A DNA stretch of 64,000 bases from the NCBI RefSeq assembly GCF_900112765.1, contig NZ_FOMZ01000007.1, positions 62,001 through 126,000 on the forward strand. The letters are read 5' to 3'. Source of the stretch: Actinopolyspora alba. GTDB taxonomy: Bacteria; Actinomycetota; Actinomycetes; Mycobacteriales; Pseudonocardiaceae. Numbering within the stretch: position 1 is the first letter of the stretch; each line of letters opens with the position of its first letter. Under the pieces are notes generated by a model. The model ran no database searches. It had not been told where the DNA came from and worked only from the letters and a program-made list of their open reading frames with translations. Positions 10,293-20,500 of this stretch are shown piece by piece. Position numbers and translations under genes: made by a program.

Positions 10293-12335
10293 TCAGAAGG
10301 CCGTGACCTTGACCTGCGATCCGCGTTTGACGGTGCTTCCCGGGCTCGGTTGTTGTCGCACCACCCGACCGTTGTCCCTGCCGAACAACGAGTCCACCCG
10401 CAGCGTCACTCCGGCCTCCGCCGCCCGCTGCCGCGCCTGTTCCACGGTCTTTCCCCTGAACTCGGGCACCTCGACCGCGCTGGAGAGCACCACACCGACC
10501 CGTGGTTCACCGCTCATCGGCACTTCGCTGCCCGCCGAGGGGTCGGTCCGCACCACGTGGCCGTTCGCCACTCCCTCGGCGAACTCCCGCCCGGCCTCGT
10601 AGGGCTCGAACCCGGCCTCGCTGAGTGCGGTGAACGCCTGGTCGCGGCCCATGCCCTTCACATCGGGAACGGGTTCGGGAGCGGGACCCCTGCTGACGAT
10701 GATCGTGACCGAACCGCTCGTCTTCACCCTGCTCCCCGGTTCCGGCGTGACTCCGATCACCCGACCTTTCGGTACGCTGTCGTGGTAGCGATTGACCGAG
10801 GAGTCCAGCTCCGGGGACAACTTCGCGTTGCGGAGCTCGCTCTGCACCGCGCTGACCCGGCTGCCCGATTCGATCTCAGGAACGGTGGGGCGCCCCCGCG
10901 AGACACGCAACTCCACCTGGTCACCGCTGCGGATCCGGGTTCCTCCCTGCGGGGCGGCACTGATCACGGTGTCCTCGGGGACCGTGTTGTGATACGTCTT
11001 CGAGACGTCGGCCCGCAACTCGTTGGCGCGCAGCGCTTCCTTCGCCTCGGAGAGGGATGAGCCGGTCAGTTCCGGTACCCGCACGTACGAGTTTCCGCCC
11101 AGCAGCCAGGCGCCCCCGGCGATCAGAGCGCCCAGCAGCACCACGACTCCGACCACGGCCGCCAGGCGGCTTCGACGGCGGGAACCCTCCCGGGAATCGT
11201 CGTCGTCCTGTACCGAGGCGAACTCGTTGGTGGTCTCGGAGGCTTCCGCCGTTGGTGCGGAGGTCGGGCGTCGCAAGGCGCGGGTTCCCCGCGGCCCCGG
11301 GTCGCTCGTCGTGCCGTTGCCGACAGCGGCGGGTGGTACCGGAGGGATCTGTTCGGTGGGTGGCCCGTCGGGGTCGGACGACTCGGTACTGCCGGGATGC
11401 GGTACCGGCACCGGAACACCGGCCAGCCCGATCCCGTCCCGGGTCTGCCGCAACTCGCGAAGCGCGGCCGCCCCGTCCGCGGGACGCCACGCTGGGTCAC
11501 GACGGGTGAACCGCAGCACCAGCTCGTCCACGGCGGGCGGTAGCTCGGGAACCAGTTCGCTCGGTGGGCGGACATCGTCGTTGACGTGTCGATACGCCAC
11601 CGAGAGTGCCGTGTCACCGGTGTAGGGAGGACGTCCGGTCAGCAGTTCGTAGAGCACGATCCCAGCCGCGTACACGTCCGACCGGGCGTCCGCGGCCCCG
11701 CTGGTCACCTGCTCCGGAGCGAGGTAGGCCACGGTGCCCAGAATTACGTCCCCGCTGGTCGAGCCCGCGCCCGCGGCCGCTCGCACCAGCCCGAAATCGG
11801 CCACCTGCACCGAGCCGTCGTGGCCGATCAGCACGTTCTCCGGCTTGATGTCCCGGTGCACCATGCCCGCGTGATGCGCCGCAGAGAGAGCGGCCAGCAC
11901 GGCCTCCAGCACGCTCAGCGCCACCGACAGCGGCAGTGAACTCCGAGCACGCAACAGGTCCCGTAGCGTGCCGCCCTCGACCAGCCGCATTACCAGGTAG
12001 AGCCGGTCCTCGCCGGGTACGCCCCTGTCCACGCCCTGGTCGTAGACGGAGACGATGTTGGGGTGGTGCAGGCGCGCCGCCGCTCTCGCCTCGCGCTCGA
12101 ACCGTTCGGTGAACGACTGGTCACCGGCGTAGCGGGTGTCCATCACCTTCAGAGCCACCGGCCGGTCCAGCCTGGTGTCCAGGCCGCGGTAAACCGTGGA
12201 CATGCCGCCGTGGGCGAGCACGTCGTCCACACGGTAGCGTCGTTCCAACAGGTGCCCGAGTGGCCCGTGGGCCCCGTTGCGCGGATCGGGCCTGCCGTTC
12301 GGATCCGCACCGTTGCCCGGATCGACCGGGCTCAT
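10293..12335 (-). CDS. pknL: Ser/Thr protein kinase PknL with four PASTA domains
   Basis: A 680-aa membrane kinase. The kinase domain is at about residues 30-290, with HGGMSTVYRG glycine loop, ALKVM lysine, MVHRDIKPEN catalytic loop and VADFGLVRA. A Pro/Thr-rich juxtamembrane linker follows, then one TM helix (about 390-413: AAVVGVVVLLGALIAGGAWL) and four extracellular PASTA repeats to the end, domains that bind muropeptides in other kinases. It begins at ATG 12335 after GGAGGCGAG; an upstream in-frame ATG at 12413 has no SD. It is divergent from the Rv2175c-like gene, as pknL is in M. tuberculosis, whose PknL lacks PASTA domains. Confidence 0.93.
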   Translation of the reverse strand: MSPVDPGNGADPNGRPDPRNGAHGPLGHLLERRYRVDDVLAHGGMSTVYRGLDTRLDRPVALKVMDTRYAGDQSFTERFEREARAAARLHHPNIVSVYDQGVDRGVPGEDRLYLVMRLVEGGTLRDLLRARSSLPLSVALSVLEAVLAALSAAHHAGMVHRDIKPENVLIGHDGSVQVADFGLVRAAAGAGSTSGDVILGTVAYLAPEQVTSGAADARSDVYAAGIVLYELLTGRPPYTGDTALSVAYRHVNDDVRPPSELVPELPPAVDELVLRFTRRDPAWRPADGAAALRELRQTRDGIGLAGVPVPVPHPGSTESSDPDGPPTEQIPPVPPAAVGNGTTSDPGPRGTRALRRPTSAPTAEASETTNEFASVQDDDDSREGSRRRSRLAAVVGVVVLLGALIAGGAWLLGGNSYVRVPELTGSSLSEAKEALRANELRADVSKTYHNTVPEDTVISAAPQGGTRIRSGDQVELRVSRGRPTVPEIESGSRVSAVQSELRNAKLSPELDSSVNRYHDSVPKGRVIGVTPEPGSRVKTSGSVTIIVSRGPAPEPVPDVKGMGRDQAFTALSEAGFEPYEAGREFAEGVANGHVVRTDPSAGSEVPMSGEPRVGVVLSSAVEVPEFRGKTVEQARQRAAEAGVTLRVDSLFGRDNGRVVRQQPSPGSTVKRGSQVKVTAF

Positions 12336-12535
12336 CGTCTCGCCTCCGCCCGGGCGGAGCCCGTTCGGATCGGCTCGGTCCCGGTTGCCTGGACGGAAGT
12401 CATCACGTCGCAACTCGTGCGGATCCTCCCGAACTCACCCTCGAACACGCTACCGATGGTAGGCGAGATAGCGGTGTCCTCGTGGGCGGCATACCGAGGT
12501 GGAAATCTGATCGGCGTACTGGCAAGCTGGGTGGT

Positions 12536-12901
12536 GTGAGTTCGGTTCCTTCCGCTCCGGATGTGCTTTCCACCGACGTGGACGTGGTTTCCATCTCCGC
12601 CGTCGCGGAGCGTCTCGGTTATCCGTTGACCAGAGTGCACCAGCTGATCCGTGACGGTCAGCTGGTCGCGATGCGCCGGGAACGTGAGTTGGTGATTCCC
12701 GAGGCGTTCCTGACGATGGGCTCCGTCGTCAAGGGGCTTCCGGGCACCATCACGTTGCTGCGGGACAACGGCTACACCGAGGACGAGATTCTCGAGTGGC
12801 TGTTCACCCCCGACGACACGCTCCCCGGCACCCCGATCGACGCGTTGCGTGGTGACCGTGGCCGCGAGGTCAAACGGCGTGCGCAGGCCATGGCATTGTG
12901 A
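12536..12901 (+). CDS. Rv2175c-like DNA-binding protein, probable PknL substrate
   Basis: A 121-aa protein with a winged-helix/HTH core: VVSISAVAERLGYPLTRVHQLIRDGQLVA at about residues 17-45, then a short wing and a helical C-terminal part. M. tuberculosis Rv2175c binds DNA and is phosphorylated by PknL at an N-terminal threonine, which reduces binding; here the divergent pknL lies 200 bp away. The short N-terminal tail contains Thr in STDVDVV. The GTG at 12536 begins VSSVPSAPDV; the SD is weak. Target genes are unknown. Confidence 0.88.
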   Translation: MSSVPSAPDVLSTDVDVVSISAVAERLGYPLTRVHQLIRDGQLVAMRRERELVIPEAFLTMGSVVKGLPGTITLLRDNGYTEDEILEWLFTPDDTLPGTPIDALRGDRGREVKRRAQAMAL

Positions 12902-12907
12902 TCGACG

Positions 12908-12925
12908 GGCCGGTGCGAACCGGCC
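12908..12925. terminator. GCGA-tetraloop hairpin downstream of the Rv2175c-like gene
   Basis: A seven-base-pair stem, GGCCGGT / ACCGGCC, closing a GCGA tetraloop, starts 7 bp after the stop codon, in the gap between convergent genes. Confidence 0.55.
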
Positions 12926-13058
12926 GTGCGGGACTTCCGCGACGGGATGACCCGCTTCGCGTGGGCGTCCGCTTCGCGTGAGCACCGGCTCCGGGGAGAG
13001 CTCCGGCCGGGGTTCGACCGCGTGCGTGCCAGTGGCTCCGATGTCAGCGGCCCCTATG

Positions 13059-14180
13059 TCAGCGGCTGCGGGCGGTCACCGTGATCGCGAGTTCCTTGAG
13101 CCGGGTCGCGGCCGGTTCCGCGAGTTCGTCGGTGTGCAGTGCCGACATCGCGGACTCAGTCAGCTCGTCGATGCGTCGTTCCACGGCTTCGACCGCACCG
13201 AGTCGGGTCAGTGCCTCCTGGACAAGTTCCACGCGGGGCCGGGTCAGCTCGGAGTCGCCCAGCGCGGAGCTCAGCAGTCGTGCGGCCGCCTCGTCGTGCT
13301 GCTGCCGGGCCCGCAGCATTCCCTCGGCCACCAGCACGGTGCGCTTGCCCTCGCGCAGATCGTCGCCCGCCGGTTTACCGGTGATCTCGGGGTCGCCGAA
13401 CACGCCGAGCAGGTCGTCGCGCAGTTGGAACGCGATTCCGATGTCCGCGCCGAAGGCGCGCAGTGTCGACACCGTGGCCGGGTCGGCGCACCCCACCCGC
13501 GCTCCGAACTGCAACGGACGTTCCACAGTGTAGGAAGCGGATTTGAGCTGGTCGATCCGCAGTGCCGAATCCGGGGACTCGTCAGCGCGGGCCTGCCCGA
13601 GCATGTCCAGGTACTGACCCGCGAGTACCTCGGTACGCATCGATCGCCACGGCTCCAAGGCTCGTTGCAGCGCGTCCTGGGGCAACCCCGCGGCGTGCAG
13701 CATGTCATCGGCCCAACTCAGCGCCAGGTCGCCCAACAACACGGCCGCCGCGAGTCCGAAGTGCTCCGGGGTCCCCGTGTAGCCGTTCTCCCGGTGCGCC
13801 GCCGCGAACCGCACGTGCACGGTCGGGCTGCCCCGCCTGGTGGCCGAGCCGTCGATGAGGTCGTCGTGGATCAGCGCGCATGCCTGGATCAGTTCCAGCG
13901 CGCTGGCCGCGCGCAGCATGCTCGCGGCGTCCCGGTCCCGCTCCTCGTTTCCGGCCGCGCGCCAACCCCACCACGCGAAGGTGGGGCGGATCCGTTTGCC
14001 GCCGCGCAGCACGAATTCCGACACTTCCTCGGCGGCTTCGGAGATGGCGGGATCCAGCTCGGCACACTCCCGGACCCGCACGCGAAGGTAGTCGGTCAGT
14101 TCCCGGCGTACGTGCTCCGCGACATCGTGATCCACGTCCGGTGTCGTCTCGTCTCCTGCCGGTGGGTTCTCCAGGGACAT
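13059..14180 (-). CDS. Polyprenyl (geranylgeranyl-type) diphosphate synthase, IdsA2-like
   Basis: Condenses isopentenyl diphosphate onto allylic diphosphates to make isoprenoid chains. The 373-aa protein has the KRIRP substrate-binding block, the first Asp-rich motif IHDDLIDGSATRRG near residue 120, and the second Asp-rich motif QLRDDLLGVFGD near 250, both needed for Mg-diphosphate binding. The ATG at 14180 follows CGGAGGATTAGGAC, an excellent SD. It corresponds to Rv2173 in the syntenic block. Product length cannot be set with confidence from the motif neighbours. Confidence 0.93.
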   Translation of the reverse strand: MSLENPPAGDETTPDVDHDVAEHVRRELTDYLRVRVRECAELDPAISEAAEEVSEFVLRGGKRIRPTFAWWGWRAAGNEERDRDAASMLRAASALELIQACALIHDDLIDGSATRRGSPTVHVRFAAAHRENGYTGTPEHFGLAAAVLLGDLALSWADDMLHAAGLPQDALQRALEPWRSMRTEVLAGQYLDMLGQARADESPDSALRIDQLKSASYTVERPLQFGARVGCADPATVSTLRAFGADIGIAFQLRDDLLGVFGDPEITGKPAGDDLREGKRTVLVAEGMLRARQQHDEAAARLLSSALGDSELTRPRVELVQEALTRLGAVEAVERRIDELTESAMSALHTDELAEPAATRLKELAITVTARSR

Positions 14181-14344
14181 GTCCTAATCCTCCGTGACGA
14201 GCGGGTGCGTCCGCACCACGGGGTGCGCCCGCGTCGCGCTGCGCACCGGCTCGGCGCACGTCGCCGCTCACCAGCGCTCACCAACCGGTGACACCGACTC
14301 ACCCGTCGGGGAATCGGTCGCACGGGCGAGTTCCGTCCTGTTAC

Positions 14345-15028
14345 TCAGCGTCTCCCGGAGTCGGCGCGGGCGCGCTGGCGGGTGACGAGTGCCAGTACCG
14401 CCACCAGCAGTGCCGTTCCGAACGTCACGCCTCCCAGTACCAACGACCAGCCGAACAGACCCGCGCTCCTGGCATCGGTGAACTGGAAGGTCGCCGACAT
14501 CTCGGTGACCTCCCCGGGCTGGGGTCGCCAGCTGACCATCCCCGCGTTCGTCTCGCCGTTGGTAGTGGTCACCTCGCCCGGCGCGCTGATCTCCACCAGC
14601 ACCTCCGAATCGGTTTCCGCCAGCGGAGTCAGATCCACCGAGCCCCTCACCTCGACGAGTGAACCGGATCTGGAGATCGACAGCTTGTACCGCGAACCCG
14701 CCCGGTTAAGCTCGGCCGCCAGCCGTTCCACCTCCTCGAAGCTCAGTTCGTCGAACTCCAGCTTGGAACCACGGGCCTCCCCCTCCCGGTACGAACTCAG
14801 CCGGACCTTGTCGGAGAGCTCCTCCGGTACCCGCAGCCGGAAGTCGTGCCGGTCCGAAGTCGGTGGGACGGCGACCATCACCTCACCGGAAACCTTGTCC
14901 TTGCCGTTGATACTCAGCGACACGGTCGCGTTCAGACACCCCGAGACGAGGATGCCCACAAGCATGATCATCAGCGACGCGCCCCATCGGGAACGAGTCG
15001 CGTTACCGAAACACCGCACACCCCGCAC
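14345..15028 (-). CDS. lppM: LppM-family lipoprotein (DUF3153)
   Basis: A 227-aa exported lipoprotein. A hydrophobic signal segment ends in the lipobox LVSGC near residue 31, the extracytoplasmic domain resembles the Rv2171 (LppM) family with its SLSINGKDKVSGEV start, and a C-terminal TM helix (VLGGVTFGTALLVAVLALV) is followed by Arg-rich residues. LppM in M. tuberculosis is implicated in phagosome manipulation and lipid binding; here a general envelope role is more likely. The start is uncertain between GTG 15028 and GTG 15019. It is divergent from the DUF885 gene. Confidence 0.85.
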   Translation of the reverse strand: MRGVRCFGNATRSRWGASLMIMLVGILVSGCLNATVSLSINGKDKVSGEVMVAVPPTSDRHDFRLRVPEELSDKVRLSSYREGEARGSKLEFDELSFEEVERLAAELNRAGSRYKLSISRSGSLVEVRGSVDLTPLAETDSEVLVEISAPGEVTTTNGETNAGMVSWRPQPGEVTEMSATFQFTDARSAGLFGWSLVLGGVTFGTALLVAVLALVTRQRARADSGRR

Positions 15029-15140
15029 CTTTGTGATCGTGCCACGTCACAGCGTTTTTCACCGGCTGCGCGCGGTGGTGTGCCGTCCGAGGTGGCGGAT
15101 CCGTGTTCGGTGCCGCGGCTCGGCGAGGTAGCGTGCTGCC

Positions 15141-16823
15141 ATGTCAACCGAGGCCCGGGGCGTGCACGAGATCAGCAACCGTTACGTGGAGGAGCTCGCG
15201 GCGCTCGATCCCATAGCCGCGACCATGCTGGGGTTTTCCGTGGGGCAGCAGGAGTTGCCCGACTACTCGCCGGACGGTCATCGTGCGCGGGGTGACCTGG
15301 CTCGGCGTGCCCTGGCGGAGATCGCGGCCGCCGAGCCCGTCGACGAGTCGGAGCGGATCGCCAAGGCGGTGTTCACCGAACGGGTCGGGCTGGACGTCGA
15401 ACTGCACGAGGCCGGTGCCGACATGTCGGCGCTGAACGTCATCGCGAGCCCGGTCCAGGAGCTGCGGCAGGTCTTCGACCTGATGCCGGGCGAGACCGAG
15501 GGGCACTGGGACGACATCGCCAAACGGATGTCCGCCATGCCCGCGGCCGTCAAGGGGCTGACCGCGGGCCTGACCGAAGCGGCCGCCAACGGCGACGTCG
15601 CCGCGGCACGACAGGTCAAGCGCGTCGCGGAACAGTGCGACACCTGGTCCGGCAGGATCGACGGCAAGTCCTTCTTCGGGGACATGGTCACGCGTGCCGA
15701 AAACCTTTCCCCGGGATCGCGCGACGAGCTCAACGCCGCTGCCAACGTCGCATCGGAGGCCTACGCCGGACTCGCGGACTTCCTGCGAGATGAGCTGTTG
15801 CCGCAGGCTCCGGCCGAGGACGCCGTGGGGGAGGAACGCTACCGTCTCTGGTCGAGGTACTTCACCGGCGCGAAGCTGGACCTGCACGAGGCTTACGAGT
15901 GGGGTTGGCAGGAGTTCGCGGCGATCGAGGCGGACATGAAACGTGTCGCCGATCGGATCAAGCCCTCGGCGACTCTCGCGGAGGCGGCCGCGGCCCTGGA
16001 CGCCGATCCGCGTTATCGGGTGCACGGTCAGCGTGCCCTCGCGCAGTGGATGCAGCGGTTGTCCGATCAGGCGTTGCGGGATCTGAGCCGGACACAGTTC
16101 GACATTCCCGAGCCGTTGCTGAACCTGGAGTGCCTCATCGCCCCGCCCGGTGGTGGAACGGGGGCCTACTACACGCCGCCGAACGACGACTTCAGCAGGC
16201 CCGGCCGGATGTGGTGGTCCGTTCCACCGGACAAGGACGAGTACTCCACCTGGCGTGAGGTTTCCACCGTTTACCACGAAGGTGTGCCGGGACATCATCT
16301 GCAGGTGGCAACGGCGGTGCACCAGGCCGAGAGACTGAACAAGTTCCAGCGATTGGGCTGCTTCGTCTCCGCTCACGGTGAGGGGTGGGCGCTGTACGCC
16401 GAGCGGCTGATGCGTGAGCTGGGCTACTTCGCGGACGACGGCAATCTGCTCGGGATGCTCAACGAGCAGTTGTTCCGAGCGGCCCGCGTGATCGTGGACA
16501 TCGGTATGCACCTGCGGCTCCGCATTCCGGAGGGGACCGGCTTCCACGAGGGGCGGACCTGGACTCCCGAACTCGGGCTGGAGTTCATGCTCACCCGCAC
16601 CATCACCGACACCGCTCTCGTGCGCGACGAGATAGACCGTTATCTGGGGTGGCCGGGGCAGGCCCCGTCCTACAAGCTCGGTGAGCGGCTGTGGCTGTCC
16701 GCGCGGGACGAGGCACGACAGCGCCACGGCGAGGACTTCGACCTCAAGCGGTTCCACCGCGACGCGCTGGAGATGGGGCCCATGGGGTTGGACACGCTGC
16801 GGGAGCAGCTCTCCTACCTGTGA
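15141..16823 (+). CDS. DUF885 family protein, predicted zinc peptidase-like
   Basis: A 560-aa protein of the DUF885 family, which is related to M32-type zinc carboxypeptidases. The signature YHEGVPGHHLQVA (about residues 377-389) carries the HExxxH-like metal ligands, followed by EGWALYAERLM, which supplies a further acidic ligand. No signal peptide is seen, so it should be cytoplasmic. It stands alone between the divergent lppM and a convergent GNAT gene. The substrate is unknown; peptidase activity is inferred from the family only. The ATG at 15141 is the first Met in the frame. Confidence 0.88.
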   Translation: MSTEARGVHEISNRYVEELAALDPIAATMLGFSVGQQELPDYSPDGHRARGDLARRALAEIAAAEPVDESERIAKAVFTERVGLDVELHEAGADMSALNVIASPVQELRQVFDLMPGETEGHWDDIAKRMSAMPAAVKGLTAGLTEAAANGDVAAARQVKRVAEQCDTWSGRIDGKSFFGDMVTRAENLSPGSRDELNAAANVASEAYAGLADFLRDELLPQAPAEDAVGEERYRLWSRYFTGAKLDLHEAYEWGWQEFAAIEADMKRVADRIKPSATLAEAAAALDADPRYRVHGQRALAQWMQRLSDQALRDLSRTQFDIPEPLLNLECLIAPPGGGTGAYYTPPNDDFSRPGRMWWSVPPDKDEYSTWREVSTVYHEGVPGHHLQVATAVHQAERLNKFQRLGCFVSAHGEGWALYAERLMRELGYFADDGNLLGMLNEQLFRAARVIVDIGMHLRLRIPEGTGFHEGRTWTPELGLEFMLTRTITDTALVRDEIDRYLGWPGQAPSYKLGERLWLSARDEARQRHGEDFDLKRFHRDALEMGPMGLDTLREQLSYL

Positions 16824-16829
16824 GTCGGT

Positions 16830-16876
16830 TTCCGAGGGCCTGCCGCGCCGGACTCCGGCGCGGCAGGCCCTCGGAA
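16830..16876. terminator. Perfect 23-bp inverted repeat, bidirectional terminator
   Basis: Bases 16830-16852 are exactly complementary to 16854-16876, leaving one central base, so a stem of about 22 bp with a tight loop can form on either strand. It fills the 54-bp gap between the convergent DUF885 and GNAT genes, ending two bases from the GNAT stop. Confidence 0.85.
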
Positions 16877-16877
16877 G

Positions 16878-17450
16878 TCACGCCTCCAGCGGCAGGTCGC
16901 GCCCCAGTACGGCGAACGGGCGAGGGTCACCGCTGAATCGGTAGTCGCGCAGCACGTCGACGAAACCGAGCCGGCGGTAGAGTCGCCACGCCCTGGTGGG
17001 ACCCTCCGGGGTGGACAGCAGCACCTTCGCGCCCGGTGCGGAGGCCAGCAGGGTGCGCAGGATGCTCTCCCCCAGTCCGTGTCCCTGCGTGTCCGGGTGG
17101 ACGTGCAGCTCGGTCAGCTCGAAGTAGTCGTCCAGCCACTTGTGTGCCCGTTGTTGGGGCAGGCGTTCCAGCATCCCGCGACGCACCTGCTCGTGCCACC
17201 ACTGGCCGGTGGCCCCCGAGTAGCCGTAACCGACGCCGCTCACTTCGTCCCGGTCGTTGAACGCCACCACGCAGCGCCATCCGGCGCGTGACATGTGTGC
17301 CGACCAGATCGGAATACGCTGCTGCGTGGCCCAGGTGGGATAGCCCATGGCCGTGACGTATACCCGCACGGCTTCGGGCAGCCTGGCACGCAGCTCGTCG
17401 GCGGAAAGTTCCACCACTCGTTCGCAACGCGGAGACGGTGCAGCGGTCAC
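16878..17450 (-). CDS. GNAT family acetyltransferase (Rv2170-like)
   Basis: A 190-aa single GNAT domain. The acetyl-CoA pyrophosphate-binding loop is DTQGHGLGESIL near residue 130, preceded by the beta-4 strand LTELHVHP, and the C-terminal LYRRLGF motif is present. It is the counterpart of Rv2170, which closes the same block in M. tuberculosis. The GTG at 17450 has AGGG nine bases upstream; an in-frame GTG at 17474 would add eight residues. The acceptor is unknown; lysine acetylation or an antibiotic-like small molecule are both possible. Confidence 0.87.
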   Translation of the reverse strand: MTAAPSPRCERVVELSADELRARLPEAVRVYVTAMGYPTWATQQRIPIWSAHMSRAGWRCVVAFNDRDEVSGVGYGYSGATGQWWHEQVRRGMLERLPQQRAHKWLDDYFELTELHVHPDTQGHGLGESILRTLLASAPGAKVLLSTPEGPTRAWRLYRRLGFVDVLRDYRFSGDPRPFAVLGRDLPLEA

Positions 17451-17547
17451 AGCTTCGCACCCTAGAGGATTCACCGCCGACTACGCTTCCCGGTGGGGGA
17501 TGATGCGACGCCGTGGTGGCGCTGTGCGCGCGCGGCTCGCCGCCGCT

Positions 17548-20500
17548 TCAATTCCGCAGCCGCAGTCCCTGCGGAGTGGGCCGGAACCCGGCCGCGACGA
17601 GGATTCCCGCCAGCTCGCCGCCGATCGCGCTCTCCCCGTCGGCACGGCGGAACACCAGCTGTTCCAGTTCTCCCTCGGTCACCGCCTCGGCCAGCCGCCC
17701 CGCGGCGGCACGCAGTGGCCGTTCCCGTTCGGTGAACGACAGCAACGACTTGCCGCCCCGCTCGATGTAGAACACCGGCTCCCCGTCGACGAGCACCACC
17801 AGCGCACCGGCTTTACGCCCCGGCCGGTGCCGGGTGTCCCCGGCCACCTCCGGCCAGGGCAGCGCCGCACCGTAGGGCTGCGCCGGGTCGGTCGCGGCGA
17901 GCAGCACCGCCCGATCCGGGTCCTGCTGTCGGGTCGAGCCGTCGAAGTCGCGCAATCGGTCGACGGCCCCGGGGGCCGCGAACTGCGCGGGGCCCAACCC
18001 GGCCACCACGTAGCCGCGTCCGCAGCCGCCCGCCTCCTCCATGGCCCGCAGCACCCGGTAGACGGCACCGAACCCACCCGCCACCCGTTCGATCTCCAGC
18101 GAGCCGCGGGTCAGCACGCCGTGGCGCTGCAGGAAGGTCTCGGTGCGCGCGCTCGCGCGGCGGGTGGTCTCCCCCGAGGGCGTCGGCGCCAGTGACCAGC
18201 GGCCCGTCACGCTGGGCGGCCCGGATCCCGCCGTGGACACCGCCCTGACCGAAGTCGGCCTGGCGTAGCGTCCCCGTGGCACGCGTCGGGGACGACGGTT
18301 GGTGTGTCGGCCGGACAGCAGGGCGCGCAGCGGCGCGAGGGTGTCGTTGGTGACCTCACCGGACCACACCAGGTCCCACAGCGCCGAGATCAGCGTGGCT
18401 TCGCTCGTTCTCGTGCCCCCGCGCCGGTCGAGCAGTTCGGTGGCGCGGTCGGCCAGCTGTCGGAAGAACAGCGCGCCGTCCCCCAGGGCCTCCCGGACGG
18501 CGTCGTGGGCGTCCGAGTTCTCGTGGCTGCTCACCCGGTCCGGTAGCACCAGATCGGCGATGTCGGACGGCGCCAGCGCCACCCAACCGTCGCCGTGCGC
18601 CAACGCGCCGGCTCCGACCCAGACCACCTCGCCGCCGGTGGTGAGTTCGTCCAGCATGGCCGGTCGGTAGCCGGGAACTCGTGCGGGCAGGACCAGCGAT
18701 TCCAGCGAACCAGCGGTCAGCGGGACTCCCGCCAGCTGTTCGACCACCGCGAGCACGTCGGCCGCGGAACCGTCCCGCTGCGAGCCGACACCTCGCGAGC
18801 CGACACCGTTCGGGACCACACCCTGCCAGACCGGCAGGAACCTGCCCAGCGCCGCCGGTTCGGCCGGTTCGATCTCGGAGCGGAGCTTGGCCAGCGAAGC
18901 ACGTCGTAGCCTGCGCAGCACCTCGGCGTCGCAGTACTCCGCACCGCCGTCGCCGCCCGCCTCGACCGGACGCAGTTCGCCGCGGACCAACCGGCCGGAG
19001 CTCCGCAGTCGCTCCAGGATCTCCGTGACCACAGCCGCACCGAGCCCGAACCGCTCCGCGAGCGCGTCGGCACGGAACGGTCCACGGCACCTCGCGAACC
19101 GTGAGACCAGTTCGCCCAGCGGATCCTCGACCCGTTCGGTGAACGCTTCGGGAACACGGTCGGGCAGGGCGATGCCCAGCCCGTCCCGGACCCTGCCCGC
19201 GTCCTCGACGGCGATCCACCTCGCTTCGCCCGCGACGTGCACCAGCAGCGCGCGCTGCTGTCGCGCCAGGTCCGCGAGCCACTCCCGCCGGATGCCCCGT
19301 GCAGCGGCCTCGTCCTCGGTGAGGTCCCCCAGCACTCGAAGCATGTCCGCCGTGTCCTCCGGGCCGCGGGCGTGCCTTCGCCGCTCCAGCCGCTGCAGCC
19401 CGTTCTCCACCTCGACGACGACCTCGGCGTCCAGCAGCTGCCGCATCTCCTCCGAGCCGAGCAGTTCGGCCAGCAGCGCGGTGTCCAGACTCAGCGCCGC
19501 CGATCTGCGTTCGGCGAGCGGAGCGTCCGACTCGTACAGGAACATCCCGGCATAGCCGAACAGCAGGCTCCGCGCGAAGGGGGAAGGGCCGGTGGTGGAC
19601 ACCTCGACCACCCGGATGCGGTGTCGGGCTATCTCCGACATCAGCTCACGCAGCCCGGCCACGTCGTAGACGTCGCGCAGGCACTCCCGCATCGCCTCCA
19701 GCACGATCGGGAAGCGCTCGTAGCGCGCGGCCACCTCCAACAGCCGGGTGGCACGTTGGCGCTGCTGCCACAGCGGAGCGCGGCGTCCCGGGTCCCGGCG
19801 GGGCAGCAGCAGCGCCCGCCCCGCGCACTCCCTGAACCGGGAGGCGAACAGTGCCGAACCGGCTATCGAGTCGGTGACCAGCTGTTCCACCTCCTCCGGC
19901 GCTAGCACGAGATCCTCGGCGTTCGGCACCACCTCGGCCCCGGAGTCGTCGAGTGCGTCGCTGACGCGCAGCACGATCCCCTCGTCGGCGGAAACCGGTC
20001 GGACGTCCACGCCTCCGCGTTCGCGCAGCCGCGTGCCGAGCGCCAGTGCCCACGGCGCGTTGACCCGCTCGCCGAACGGGGAGTGCACCACTATCCGCCA
20101 GTCGCCGAGCTCGTCCCTGAACCGCTCCACCACGATCGTGTGATCGTCCGGTACGTGGCCGGTAGCCGCCCGCTGCTCCGCCAGGTAAGCCAGCAGGTTC
20201 TCCCGGGCGGGGCGGTCCAGCCCGGCCTCGTGGGTGCGCTCACGGGCCCCTTCGGAAGTGGCGGAGGAGATCTCGCGCAGAAACCCACCGACCGCGCGCC
20301 CCAGCTCCAGGGGACGGCCCGTCGAGTCCCCCTTCCAGAACGGCATCCTCGCCGGGGTCCCCGGAGCCGGTGTCACGATCACCTGGTCGTGAGTGATCTC
20401 GGAGATCCGCCACGAGGAGGTTCCCAGCAGAAAAGTGTCCCCGACCCGGGACTCGTGGACCATCTCCTCGTCCAGTTCGCCGACCCGCTTCCGGCCGGAA

